This document shows, piece by piece, positions 13,784-23,368 of a DNA stretch of 64,000 nucleotides. Each line of letters begins with the position of its first letter. The first letter of the stretch is position 1. The position numbers and the translations under genes were made by a program. The notes below the pieces were generated by a model. The model worked only from the letters and a program-made list of their open reading frames with translations. It made no database searches and had not been told where the DNA came from. The stretch comes from Mesobacillus jeotgali (lineage in GTDB: Bacteria; Bacillota; Bacilli; Bacillales; Cytobacillaceae): the NCBI RefSeq assembly GCF_002874535.1, contig NZ_CP025025.1:308001-372000 (forward strand), in the 5' to 3' direction.

Positions 13784-16690
13784 ATGTCAAATGATAAAAA
13801 AAGTGCGGAAACAATATCTAACCAATTGAACGATCAACAGTTGAAAGTAGTAAAAACAACAGAAGGACCTCTTTTGATTATTGCGGGTCCTGGGTCTGGT
13901 AAAACTTTTACCATTGTCGAAAGGATATGTTATTTAATCACTGAAAAGAAAATTCCTACGGAAAATATTTTAGTTGCTACATTCACAGAAAAAGCTGCAC
14001 AAGAGTTAGTAACCCGAGTCTCAAATAGATTAATTGAATTAGGTGTAAATGTTAACCTTAACGAGATGTATATTGGAACTTTACATTCAATTTTTTTAAG
14101 AATTTTAGAAGAATACAGAGATTTCACTAGACTTAAGTCAAATTATAGACTAATGGATCAATTTGACCAGCAGTATTTTTTATACCAAAATATCTCTAAA
14201 TTTGAAACTACTCCAAACGTTGAAACAATCATAGGTGAACCAACAGAGGTACCACGTTGGGAACGAGCAGAGTCCTTAATGAAATGGGTTAACAAAGTGG
14301 GAGAAGAATGTATCTCTTCCGATACTTTATCCTCCTCACATGATATAAAAGTCAAGGCATTAGGGGAGTGTGTTGGTCTTTATCATGATCTGTTACTAGA
14401 AGAAAATGTACTTGATTTTTCAACAATTCAAATAGAGACTCTAAAATTGTTAGAAAATAACCCAGAAATTGTTGATTCATTACAAAGCAAAATAAAGTAT
14501 TTAATGGTTGATGAATATCAAGATACAAATACGATTCAAGAGCAAATCCTATTTATTCTTACAGGAAGTACAAATAATATTTGTGTAGTGGGGGACGATG
14601 ACCAGGGGCTCTATAGGTTTAGAGGTGCCTCCATTAGAAATATACTAGAATTCCCTTCTAAGTTCCCTACTGGGATGTGTCAACAAATAGAATTAACAAC
14701 AAATTACCGCTCTCATCCTAAGATAATTAATTTTTATAATGAATGGATGAATTTGAATGATTGGTCGGATAGAGGTAATAATTTTCGTTTTCAAAAAGTA
14801 ATCCAACCAAGAGAAGATGATTTTTGTGATACTGCAACGGTTATTAGAGTCTCAGGACAAGATTCACATGATAATTGGCATGGTGAGACCCTTCGATTTC
14901 TGAATAGCTTAAAATCGTCAGGGAAATTAAGTGATTGGAACCAAGTTGCTTTCTTGTTTAAATCAGTAAAAAGCAGAAGGGTTGTAGGTCTAGCTACGTT
15001 CTTAGAGAATAATGGTATACCCGTTTATTCACCCAGATCAAACATGTTTTTTGATCGCGAAGAAACCAAATTAATGTTGGGTGCCTTAATATTCTTATTT
15101 CCACAATTTCAGTCAGTAAGAAAATGGAATGCTAGTGCTTCACTAAAAGTGTGGGACTATTATGATGAATGTTTTGGTGAGTTTGCAAGTCATCTAAGAA
15201 AATCAGAAAATAGAGAGTTGTTGATCTGGTGTAGGCATAGAGCTAAGGACCACCTACATTTAACTAGTAATACGGATTACGCATTTTCACGACTTTTATA
15301 TGAGTTGTTACAATTCCCTTTATTTAGTAAATACCTAAATGAGTCTAGCACTACAGGGGTCCTGGATAGTAGACCAGCGCGTAACCTTGCCCTTTTTTCC
15401 CAGTTGCTTACAAAATTTGAATATCTACACAATATTTCTGTTTTCACTCGTAATTATATTGATAAAAATATAAGAGATTTGTTCAATCAATTTTTTCGTT
15501 TCCTTATCGAGGGTGGAATAAATGAATATGAGGATTCATCCGAATACGCTCCAAGCGGCTGTGTCTCCTTTTTAACTATTCATCAATCAAAAGGATTAGA
15601 ATTTCCTATAGTAATTGCGGGATCTTTAAATGCTAGTCCAAGAAAGCAGTATACTGAGTTGGATGAATTACTGCAGAATGAGTACTATAATAAACCACCA
15701 TATGAACCTATTGAAAAAACAAAACTATATGATTTTTGGAGGCTTTACTATACAGCTTTTTCACGGGCTCAAAATTTACTGGTCTTATCTTGTCAAGAGC
15801 ATATTCCTAAAAGCCGTGGAGAGAAAAAATCACCCTCAAAATATTTTGAACCACTGTACAGTACCGTTCCTAATTGGACAGAATCTACATTTGATCTAAA
15901 CAAATTAGATTTCGAGAGAGTAAAAGGTGTTAATATAAAAAAGGAATACTCCTTTACTTCACACATTTCCTTATTCGAGAACTGTGCCGTTCAATATCGT
16001 TTTTTTAAAGAGCTTGAGTTTTCTCCAGTTAGGCAAAGTGCTACTTTGTTTGGAACGGTGGTCCATCAAACAATTGAAGATATTCATAAAAGAGCATTAA
16101 GAAATGAAGAGCATCTTATAACTCAAAAACAAATTGAAACTTGGTTCAATAAGAATTATTCAAGTTTGGCTAAGAGAGAGCGGGTGTATTTGGCGCCACA
16201 AATCCAAGCTGTTGCACTTAAGCAAGTTCTGCAATATGCACAGCGGCATGAAAATAATTGGGAACATATTCAGGAAGCAGAAGTGGATGTATCATTGGTT
16301 AAAGAAAATTATATTTTAAAAGGGACTATTGACCTTATACGTGGTAAAGACGACACTGTTGAAATTGTAGATTTTAAATCAGAAAAAAAACCTGATCTAT
16401 TTCGAGAACGTGATAAAATTGACCGTTATCGCCGCCAACTAGAAGTATATGCCCATTTAATTGAGGAACGCATTGGGAAAGAGGTTACAAAACTTCATCT
16501 CTATTATACTGGTGAGAAGGACGGAAATCCCTATTTGAGTTTTAATAAGGATAAAAAATCAATAAAAACTACAATATCCACCTTTGATAAAATTGTAGAA
16601 AAAATAGAGGGAAAAAAGTTTTCTGTTACTGAAAGACCAGTTAAAATATGTCAAGAATGTGATATGCGTTTTTATTGCGACAGGCAATAA
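13784..16690 (+). CDS. UvrD/Rep-type helicase with C-terminal Fe-S RecB/Cas4-type nuclease
   Basis: A 968-aa AddA-like motor-nuclease. SF1A motifs run in order: GPGSGKT (~34-41), DEYQDTN (~242), VVGDDDQGLYRFRGA, LTTNYRSHPKI, FLTIHQSKGLEFP and YYTAFSRAQN (~655). The C-terminal nuclease has GTIDLIRG...VEIVDFKSEKKPD (~847-870) with the catalytic D and DxK. Four Cys suit a 4Fe-4S cluster: one in LFENCAVQYRF (~729) and three in CQECDMRFYC (~955-965). By family it unwinds and degrades DNA from 3' to 5'. ATG 13784 follows GGAGG. It lies between the type I-like and type III-like genes on the same strand. Confidence 0.9.
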   Translation: MSNDKKSAETISNQLNDQQLKVVKTTEGPLLIIAGPGSGKTFTIVERICYLITEKKIPTENILVATFTEKAAQELVTRVSNRLIELGVNVNLNEMYIGTLHSIFLRILEEYRDFTRLKSNYRLMDQFDQQYFLYQNISKFETTPNVETIIGEPTEVPRWERAESLMKWVNKVGEECISSDTLSSSHDIKVKALGECVGLYHDLLLEENVLDFSTIQIETLKLLENNPEIVDSLQSKIKYLMVDEYQDTNTIQEQILFILTGSTNNICVVGDDDQGLYRFRGASIRNILEFPSKFPTGMCQQIELTTNYRSHPKIINFYNEWMNLNDWSDRGNNFRFQKVIQPREDDFCDTATVIRVSGQDSHDNWHGETLRFLNSLKSSGKLSDWNQVAFLFKSVKSRRVVGLATFLENNGIPVYSPRSNMFFDREETKLMLGALIFLFPQFQSVRKWNASASLKVWDYYDECFGEFASHLRKSENRELLIWCRHRAKDHLHLTSNTDYAFSRLLYELLQFPLFSKYLNESSTTGVLDSRPARNLALFSQLLTKFEYLHNISVFTRNYIDKNIRDLFNQFFRFLIEGGINEYEDSSEYAPSGCVSFLTIHQSKGLEFPIVIAGSLNASPRKQYTELDELLQNEYYNKPPYEPIEKTKLYDFWRLYYTAFSRAQNLLVLSCQEHIPKSRGEKKSPSKYFEPLYSTVPNWTESTFDLNKLDFERVKGVNIKKEYSFTSHISLFENCAVQYRFFKELEFSPVRQSATLFGTVVHQTIEDIHKRALRNEEHLITQKQIETWFNKNYSSLAKRERVYLAPQIQAVALKQVLQYAQRHENNWEHIQEAEVDVSLVKENYILKGTIDLIRGKDDTVEIVDFKSEKKPDLFRERDKIDRYRRQLEVYAHLIEERIGKEVTKLHLYYTGEKDGNPYLSFNKDKKSIKTTISTFDKIVEKIEGKKFSVTERPVKICQECDMRFYCDRQ

Positions 16691-16717
16691 AAACTAACAT
16701 TAGGGAGGATTTTCAAT

Positions 16718-18535
16718 ATGGATGAACAAAAGTCTTTAGATTTAAATGTAGATACAGCACCTGTAGAATCGGTAGAAAAATATAAGTTTGAACCAATAAA
16801 AGGTTATCCTATGCTTCATTGGAAAGGGAAAGTTCCTTTTCGTTCAACGCAATTCTATCCTGCACAATTAAAAGAAAAGCATGGAGAAGAAGTTGACGGA
16901 TGGATTAACCAGATTTATTGGGGAGATAATCTTCAGGTAATGAGCCACCTTTTGAAAAATTATAGAGGGGAAATTAAGTTAATATATATCGATCCTCCCT
17001 TTGATTCTAAGGCGGAATATAAAAAGAAAATTAGCGTAAAGGGCAAGTCAACAACAAATGATCAAACTGCATTTGAAGAGAAACAGTACACTGATATTTG
17101 GAATAATGATGATTATTTACAATTTATGTATCAAAGATTGATCTTAATGAGAGAGCTATTAGCTCCAGATGGCTCAATCTATGTTCATTGTGATTGGCAT
17201 AAGAATCACTATTTAAGGTGTATTTTGGATGAGGTGTTTGGACCTGATAATATTAGGAATGAGATAATATGGTCATACTTTGGTTTCAAGCGTTCGACTA
17301 CAAGGAAATTCCCTCAAAAACATGACACTATACTTTCTTATACCAAAACGTCTGATTATGATTGGACCGTTCAGTATCGACCGCATGGTGAGGATTATAT
17401 TAAACGATTCAAAAAAGATGAAAATGGACGATTGTATCGTGACGATGTTAATCCAACAGGAGGAGGTGCAAGAATAATCTACCTAGACGAAGTTAAAGGC
17501 GATATTATTGACTCTGTCTGGGATGATATTCCTCCTGTTAATCCAGTGGCAAAAGAAAGAGAAGGTTATCCAACTCAAAAACCTGAGGCTTTAATTGAAC
17601 GTATTATTTTGTCCTCAACTAAACCAGGTGATATTGTTTTTGATTGCTTTATGGGTTCGGGTACTGCTCAAGCAGTAGCAATGAAATTGGGACGAAAGTT
17701 CATTGGAGCTGATATTAATCTAGGAGCTATCAGAACTACAACAAAAAGGATATTGAATACAAGAAAAGAAATCTTAAAAAAGCCTGACGCTTATACAGTA
17801 AATGATGAAGAAAATGATTATTACGTAGATAAATTATATACAGGCTTTAATGTATATAATGTTAATCATTATGATGTATTCCGAAATCCAGTTCAGGCGC
17901 GTGATTTACTACTAGAAGCATTAGAGGTCCAACCGCTTGATAGGAGCACTATATACGATGGTGAAAAGGACGGAAGAATGGTAAAAATTATGCCTGTCAA
18001 CCGAGTTGCAACTAAAGCTGATTTAAATGACTTAATTACAGGTTTTGATTATAAAACTTTTGAAAAGAGAAAAGATGAGCACCCAAACCAACCAGTAGAA
18101 AAACTTTCTTTAATATGTATGGGGCATGAACCTGATCTAGCTGCAGCTCTTCAAAATGAAGTTGACTATAAACTCGACATAGAGGTTGTCGATATATTAC
18201 GGCATAAATCAAAACTTGAATTTAAAAGAGATTCAGAGGCTGAAATTGTTATAAAAGACTCACATCTTGTGGTTGAAGAATTTTTCCCTATGAACTTATT
18301 GCAGAAATTAAGTTTACTTCAAGAAGATGTTGAGGATTGGAGGGAATTAGTTGAATCCATATTAATTGATTGGAATTATGATGGGGTTGTCTTTGAGCCG
18401 ACAATTGTTGACATCCCAGGGAAAAACGAGTTTGTTATTGGGAAATACGAAGTTCCTGAAGATGCAGGTACCATTAGGATAAAAATTACGGACCTTTTGT
18501 CTGAGACTCTAGAGGTGAGTATAAAAAATGCCTAA
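16718..18535 (+). CDS. Type III-like DNA methyltransferase (Mod), beta class
   Basis: A 605-aa amino-methyltransferase. The catalytic motif LIYIDPPFDSKAEY (~88) comes before the cofactor motif VFDCFMGSGTAQAVAMKLG (~306), the order of the beta class used by type III Mod and related enzymes. A region for target recognition lies between. The C-terminal 250 residues are an extension of the type that binds Res. It should add a methyl group to adenine N6 (or cytosine N4) in a short asymmetric site. The start has TTAGGGAGG upstream. Its end overlaps the next gene by 8 bases. Confidence 0.88.
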   Translation: MDEQKSLDLNVDTAPVESVEKYKFEPIKGYPMLHWKGKVPFRSTQFYPAQLKEKHGEEVDGWINQIYWGDNLQVMSHLLKNYRGEIKLIYIDPPFDSKAEYKKKISVKGKSTTNDQTAFEEKQYTDIWNNDDYLQFMYQRLILMRELLAPDGSIYVHCDWHKNHYLRCILDEVFGPDNIRNEIIWSYFGFKRSTTRKFPQKHDTILSYTKTSDYDWTVQYRPHGEDYIKRFKKDENGRLYRDDVNPTGGGARIIYLDEVKGDIIDSVWDDIPPVNPVAKEREGYPTQKPEALIERIILSSTKPGDIVFDCFMGSGTAQAVAMKLGRKFIGADINLGAIRTTTKRILNTRKEILKKPDAYTVNDEENDYYVDKLYTGFNVYNVNHYDVFRNPVQARDLLLEALEVQPLDRSTIYDGEKDGRMVKIMPVNRVATKADLNDLITGFDYKTFEKRKDEHPNQPVEKLSLICMGHEPDLAAALQNEVDYKLDIEVVDILRHKSKLEFKRDSEAEIVIKDSHLVVEEFFPMNLLQKLSLLQEDVEDWRELVESILIDWNYDGVVFEPTIVDIPGKNEFVIGKYEVPEDAGTIRIKITDLLSETLEVSIKNA

Positions 18536-21140
18536 ACAAGCCCAAATTGATTTAGACTTTGCTTTTTATAAGTATCTTAGACTGTTCTATATTGATAAGC
18601 GGGGAACAATTCGTAACCATTACAGAGATTTATCCAAGAAGTTTTTGGATTTCAATAACCCTGAAAATCCTAATTCCTTTTTAAGAGCTCCCCAATACGA
18701 AGCACTAGAAATGTATATTTTTCTAAAAGAATTTTTACAAAATGAACCTGTGCATCAAATTTTTGATGATTGGTACAAAAAAAAGGATCGGTTTGCTAAT
18801 CGACTGGACGTTGGTCTAGAAGGAGAGCAGATGGACCTATTTGGGACGCTTAATGAGGATGAATATAAATCTGTATTTAATAAAATGAAGAATAATGCCC
18901 AATTGTACCCAAACTATATATTTGCTTTAACAATGGGAACTGGAAAAACAATATTAATGGCAACTTGTATTTTTTATGAATTCATTCTTGCAAATAAGTT
19001 TCCAAAAGATAAAAGATATTGCCATAATGCTTTGGTTTTTGCTCCAGATAAAACTGTACTTGAGGCATTAAAAGAAATATATACCTTTGATAAGTCTAAA
19101 GTAGTCCCGCCTGAATACGTTAACTTATTGAACAGTCATCTTCAAGTACATTTTCTTGAAGATGCAGGAACAACTCTTAATACTTTTGATAATTCAATGT
19201 TTAATCTAATAATTTCAAACAGTCAAAAAATAATTCTTAAAAGAAAACATAAAGAACAGAGTTCTTTAGACAAAATGTTTTCTCTAGATGATTTTGAATC
19301 TGGTACTGTTTATGATGAATTTGCTGACTTATACGAGTTTGACTCACCAGAAGATGAAGCAGAATTAACTGTAAATCAAAGGTATATAAAACTTACTAGA
19401 TTGCAGCAGCTTGGAATATTCGTTGATGAAGCCCATCATTCTTTCGGTGATCAACTTGCAAAGGATATGGGGACAAAAAAGGCGAATAATAGCTTGCGAT
19501 TAACTATAAATCAACTGGCATCGAATCTGCATAGATCAGGAACACGTGTTGTTGCGTGTTATAATTTCACTGGAACACCTTATATAGGAAAGAAAGTGTT
19601 GCCTGAGGTGGTTTATGCATATGGTCTTAAGGATGCAATAAATAATAAGTATCTAAAAAAAGTTGACTTACATGATTATACAAATCCAAAGACAATGGAA
19701 TTTGTGAGAATTGCAATCAGAGATTTTTGGGAAAAGTACAAAGATAAACGCTATGAAGGTATGCTCCCTAAAATGGCATTTTTTGCTTCAACAATTGATG
19801 AACTTACTGAAGAATTGCAACCAGCTGTGGAGAAAATTTTGGCAGAGTTAAACATCCCGCTGGATCGAATTCTTGTAAACGTAGGGGATCCAAAACATAC
19901 TACAAATGACGAAATACGTGAATTTAATCGTTTAGATACAAAGAAATCTGAGAAGCAATTTATTCTACTTGTAAATAAAGGTCGTGAAGGTTGGAATTGT
20001 CGTTCTTTATTTGGAGTTGCATTATATAGAAAGCCAAAGTCTAAAGTATTTGTTCTTCAAGCAACTATGCGTTGTATGCGGGCAATTGGAGATATCCAAG
20101 AAACGGCAAATGTCTATTTATCAAAAGAGAATTTGAATATCTTAGAAGATGAATTAGAACAAAATTTCCGTTTAAGTACTGAGGACTTAAAGGGGAATAA
20201 TAATGGAAAACAGACTTATGAAGTTAGGGTATTACCGCCTGCCGTAAAAGTGAATTTAAAAAGGATTCATAAACTTCACAACCTTGTAGAAAAAAATCCA
20301 CCACAAGGTATTAATTTAAAAATTGATTCAGTTGATACTAGTAAGTACAGGTTAATTCATACCGTTAAACGAGGACTTGACTCAAAAGATGTATTTACAA
20401 AAAGAACAACAGTGGTTGAAGATCTTACGGAACAAAGAGAAAAGCGCCAATTCAGTTCTATTACTCTTACCGCAGAAATAGCTAGATACCTAAACCGCTC
20501 GTGTTTAGAAATTGATAAAATTCTTAAGAACACTCAAGAAGGTATGGGAGGAATTTTAAATGCGGTAAACGAGTATAATGAACTTCTTTATGATTGGGTC
20601 ATCCCACAATTGTTTAAAGAGCTTTTTGAGCTTGAAGCATATGAAAGAAAAGTTGAAGAAAAGATTGAACTTGTAAAAGAGCCAAAAGAGGGGTATTATT
20701 CTGTCACTGCGAAACCAGAATTAGTATTAAATGTTTCAGATCCTGAAGTAAATAAATATGCAGCCAAAAGTTTCCATGTGGATACTTATTGTTTTGACTC
20801 AAGACCTGAACGGATACTTTTCATGAACTTGTTGAAGAGTGACGAAGTTGAAAAAGTATATTTTACTGGTATGCTTACACATGGTCAATCGGAGTTCTTC
20901 ATTCACTATATTGACCCAGACTCTCATACAGTGAGAAGGTATTTCCCCGATTTCTTAGTACAAAAGAAAAATGGCACATGGGTTATTATAGAGGTTAAGC
21001 AGGATAACAAATTTGATGATCCTGTAGTCCAAGCGAAGAAAGAATATGCATCTCAACTAGCTGGTGCTAGTGAAATGAAGTATGAAATGATTCGAGGAAC
21101 TGAAGCTGCTAATGGGATTTATAAACCGTTATTAAAGTAA
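18528..21140 (+). CDS. Type III-like restriction subunit (Res): SF2 helicase with PD-(D/E)xK nuclease
   Basis: An 870-aa protein. The helicase core has ALTMGTGKTILM (~137, Walker A), GIFVDEAHHSFGD (~298, DEAH), NFTGTPYIGKKV and QATMRCMRAIG (motif VI). The C-terminus has FFIHYIDPD then RRYFPDFLVQKKN and TWVIIEVKQDN (~805-830), a complete PD-D/ExK nuclease. With the Mod protein it would cut unmodified foreign DNA using ATP hydrolysis. The ATG at 18528 overlaps Mod translation by 8 bases, so the pair is coupled. A strong terminator at 21151 closes the operon. Confidence 0.88.
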   Translation: MPKQAQIDLDFAFYKYLRLFYIDKRGTIRNHYRDLSKKFLDFNNPENPNSFLRAPQYEALEMYIFLKEFLQNEPVHQIFDDWYKKKDRFANRLDVGLEGEQMDLFGTLNEDEYKSVFNKMKNNAQLYPNYIFALTMGTGKTILMATCIFYEFILANKFPKDKRYCHNALVFAPDKTVLEALKEIYTFDKSKVVPPEYVNLLNSHLQVHFLEDAGTTLNTFDNSMFNLIISNSQKIILKRKHKEQSSLDKMFSLDDFESGTVYDEFADLYEFDSPEDEAELTVNQRYIKLTRLQQLGIFVDEAHHSFGDQLAKDMGTKKANNSLRLTINQLASNLHRSGTRVVACYNFTGTPYIGKKVLPEVVYAYGLKDAINNKYLKKVDLHDYTNPKTMEFVRIAIRDFWEKYKDKRYEGMLPKMAFFASTIDELTEELQPAVEKILAELNIPLDRILVNVGDPKHTTNDEIREFNRLDTKKSEKQFILLVNKGREGWNCRSLFGVALYRKPKSKVFVLQATMRCMRAIGDIQETANVYLSKENLNILEDELEQNFRLSTEDLKGNNNGKQTYEVRVLPPAVKVNLKRIHKLHNLVEKNPPQGINLKIDSVDTSKYRLIHTVKRGLDSKDVFTKRTTVVEDLTEQREKRQFSSITLTAEIARYLNRSCLEIDKILKNTQEGMGGILNAVNEYNELLYDWVIPQLFKELFELEAYERKVEEKIELVKEPKEGYYSVTAKPELVLNVSDPEVNKYAAKSFHVDTYCFDSRPERILFMNLLKSDEVEKVYFTGMLTHGQSEFFIHYIDPDSHTVRRYFPDFLVQKKNGTWVIIEVKQDNKFDDPVVQAKKEYASQLAGASEMKYEMIRGTEAANGIYKPLLK

Positions 21141-21150
21141 GGTTAAAAAG

Positions 21151-21184
21151 GCAGTGTGATTTCATTGGAATTACACTGCTTTTT
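21151..21184 (+). terminator. Terminator at the end of the composite restriction operon
   Basis: GCAGTGTGATT and AATTACACTGC are separated by a TCATTGG-type loop and followed by TTTTTA, 10 bases after the Res stop codon. Confidence 0.85.
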
Positions 21185-21205
21185 ACTGTTATGGGAGGGG
21201 ATTAT

Positions 21206-21679
21206 TTGTTTTATCATCTAACACAAAATCAAGAAACTGCTTTTAATATTTACGAAAATGGGTTGAAGAGGATACAGTCTAATCTAGGAACAAAAGATGC
21301 AAATCAGATTCTAGTTGACGTTCTTGGAAATAATAATCCTGTTGTTAAAGTTAGACAAAACCCTATTTATTTATATTTTGATGAAAAACTAAAATCTATA
21401 CTTGAACAAATTGACCGATCTGTTTATGTATTTTTTGTTGATGAAAAAGGTTTAGATTTTAATAAGTTATATGTATTGGATCAGTTTTATCTTAATAGGG
21501 TTGTAGAAAAAGAAGTAACAGCACAACAAGATATTAACGATTGCATAAGTAAATATTCAAAAACATTGAAAACTGTGAAAGAATATGGGGAGAGTGGGTT
21601 GGAATATAAATATCCAGAGTTTCTTTATTTGGGTGATATCCCTACTGAATTTGTAAAGTTAGTAAGAAGTCCAATTTAA
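21206..21679 (+). CDS. ADP-ribosyltransferase-like protein of unknown function
   Basis: A 157-aa protein. Its beginning LFYHLTQNQETAFNIYENGLKRI has the H-x-T ... I-x-x-x-G-L plan seen at the N-terminus of DarT and other ADP-ribosyltransferase-fold proteins. Its end EYKYPEFLYLGDIPTEFVKLV resembles their PEvLv...Ip...I ending. The middle differs from DarT, so the fold assignment is tentative. I chose the TTG at 21206 because GGGAGGGG lies just upstream; the ATG at 21191 overlaps that site. It follows the operon terminator by 20 bases and could be reached by read-through, making it a possible accessory effector. Confidence 0.55.
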   Translation: MFYHLTQNQETAFNIYENGLKRIQSNLGTKDANQILVDVLGNNNPVVKVRQNPIYLYFDEKLKSILEQIDRSVYVFFVDEKGLDFNKLYVLDQFYLNRVVEKEVTAQQDINDCISKYSKTLKTVKEYGESGLEYKYPEFLYLGDIPTEFVKLVRSPI

Positions 21680-22175
21680 TTATAATTAATATTGAAAACT
21701 CAAATTTGACCACAAATTGATCACAAAACTAAAGTATGTAAGATTAACATCAATACATATTGGACTATCTTTGATTTATTGAAGTATAAAATAGGACTAA
21801 AATGACATAAAAAATATATAAAAATATATTAGTATCATGGGTGGAAAGATGCAATCAGACCATCGAAGCCTTCATAGATAATGATTTATTGGTTACATGA
21901 GAGCGGTTTGCTAATATTTTACCGATAAAAGTAAAAGAAGCTTCTCGTAATTTATATAGCTTACGAGAAGCTTCTTTTTAATTTCCTAGTAAATGGAGGA
22001 AAACTAGGAGTCTTTTTAGTAACGTGTATTGGAAGTAAACTATAAAAAACATTGTGAAATATGTCATCCGGAAATTTAGCAATTGCAAAGGAGGACAATG
22101 GGATGGTTCACATATCCTAATCGGGGATTAAAGTTTTCTAAGATAGGGTTGTTATTTTGTCTACTTAGTTAATAG
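21680..22175. other. Gap with a perfect 18-bp bidirectional hairpin
   Basis: AAAAGAAGCTTCTCGTAA (21933-21950) and TTACGAGAAGCTTCTTTT (21961-21978) form a perfect stem and can terminate from both sides, although no gene ends nearby. Just upstream, 21838-21900 reads as a 20-residue gene tail (WVERCNQTIEAFIDNDLLVT) that I cannot name, so a deleted gene may once have ended at this terminator. Confidence 0.6.
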
Positions 22176-22418
22176 TTAATTAAATAATTCTGGGTATGCT
22201 TGTTTGTAAAGCAGGGTCATTGCTTTTTTGGCTGCCTGTTTTTTGCTTCTAGGGTGTGTGGCTGTGGCAGTAATGTCTCTGTATGGAGGTTGTTGGTCAC
22301 AAATATTTACAGTAATTTGATATTCATTTGTATATTGGATAATGTCCATTTCTATTTCATCACCAAATTCGTTTTCAAATTGGGTTACATCCCAGGATAA
22401 GTAGTTGGCTACTTTCAT
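22176..22418 (-). CDS. Small protein with a dsRNA-binding-domain-like C-terminus
   Basis: An 80-aa protein. The end (PRSKKQAAKKAMTLLYKQ) has the pattern of the last helix of double-stranded RNA-binding domains, in which lysines contact the phosphate backbone. Three beta-like stretches (IEMDIIQYT, YQITVNIC, RDITATATH) come before it, giving the expected beta-beta-beta-alpha order, but the first helix is not typical. The function is unproven. The start is ATG 22418 after AAAGGTG. It lies 33 bases downstream of the XRE gene on the same strand, so the two are probably one transcription unit. Confidence 0.55.
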   Translation of the reverse strand: MKVANYLSWDVTQFENEFGDEIEMDIIQYTNEYQITVNICDQQPPYRDITATATHPRSKKQAAKKAMTLLYKQAYPELFN

Positions 22419-22451
22419 AAAAATCACCTTTGTTTTTTTAAATTGTTAGAT

Positions 22452-22685
22452 TTACTCCTGCTCATCTTCTAGGGTTTCGATTTCGATGATTTTGCGGATG
22501 TCTGTGATGTCAAGTGCCTCGCTAATTCGTTTGATGTGATCAAAGTGAATGTTTTTTCTTTTATTGTTGGCTAATTCGCTAAGTGTAGCATGACGAATGT
22601 CTGCTAATCGGGAAAGCTCTCGTAATGAGATACCATAATCATTGAGGAGTTTTTTTAGTTTTATATTCACCTGTTTCTCTGCCAT
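22452..22685 (-). CDS. Small Cro/CI-type HTH regulator
   Basis: A 77-aa protein that is almost entirely one helix-turn-helix domain (LKKLLNDYGISLRELSRLA, then RHATLSELANNKRKNIHFDHI), ending in an acidic tail. It resembles YozG-like and phage-type repressors. It heads a two-gene minus-strand unit with the dsRBD-like protein. It could regulate island genes, but no operator was matched. The start has GTAAGGA close to the ATG. Such small XRE proteins are common in mobile and defence regions. Confidence 0.8.
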   Translation of the reverse strand: MAEKQVNIKLKKLLNDYGISLRELSRLADIRHATLSELANNKRKNIHFDHIKRISEALDITDIRKIIEIETLEDEQE

Positions 22686-22850
22686 TCCTTACACCCATTC
22701 CTATTGACTATAAGGCAAAACTAACATCTTTATATGAATGGAGTGGTACGCTTTTTAGTACCGATTTGTTATTTTTGAAAGAAAATATACGGTAAGGGCA
22801 AAGTGAATGTTTTTATTAAGAAATGACGTATTACTGACTCTTATCGATAG

Positions 22851-23159
22851 GAGTGGCAATTCCAGTTTAGAAGTTCCATCGAGCATTTCCAACCGCAACA
22901 TCCTGTTGAAGGAGAATGTTGGGAACAAGATGACTGGAACGGATTTGGTAATCTAGCATTACTAACGGTTTCGGGGAACTCTAGGTTTTCTAACTTGCCA
23001 CCTGCAGGAAAAATCAATTCATATCCGAGTATCATTAAACAAAGTCTGAAACTAAAAGTCATGGAAAAAATGACAAGGCTTGGCGAGGGGAAGTGGACAG
23101 AAGAAAAGGCAAGTAGACATAAAAATGAAATGTTCAACATTGTGAAAAATAATGGGTAA
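22851..23159 (+). pseudogene. GmrSD-type (DUF262/DUF1524) nuclease, C-terminal remnant
   Basis: A 102-codon open stretch with a TAG just before it and no start codon in place. It reads FRSSIEHFQPQHP, then DDWNGFGNLALLTVSGNSRF and QSLKLKVMEKM. This is the C-terminal DUF1524 HNH domain of type IV GmrSD enzymes, which cut DNA carrying modified (glucosylated or hydroxymethylated) bases. The DUF262 NTPase half and most of the protein are gone. It shows that an anti-modified-phage system once lay here. Confidence 0.8.
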
Positions 23160-23258
23160 AAACTACTCAAGGCATTGTAGTCCAAGAGCACCTATGGGCT
23201 CAAGAGTATGAGATTTGACACAAATCCTTGAGACAGAGCAGCAGCCTAGAACACAGGA

Positions 23259-23368
23259 GATTGCTTGCAGCAGTCAGGGTGTTTTTTTCCTTTTTGCTTG
23301 ATCAATAAATTCAGATAGCTCTTCAATTACGCTATTCAAATTCTCCTTAATTTCATGCTCCCAAATTC
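23259..23368. repeat. Left 110-bp direct repeat flanking the DarT1-NADAR genes
   Basis: It matches 24953-25062 in the same orientation with about 7 mismatches in 110 by hand alignment and no gaps. On the minus strand both copies encode the end of a vsr-like gene. Confidence 0.85.

Noticed and set aside
10122-21140. Naming the operon as BREX, DISARM or a plain type I system
   Set aside because: No PglZ, BrxC, DrmA/B or complete HsdR was found, and a complete Mod/Res pair is present.
22841-23191. A 116-codon minus-strand frame
   Set aside because: It is antisense to the GmrSD remnant, whose plus-strand translation matches a known domain.
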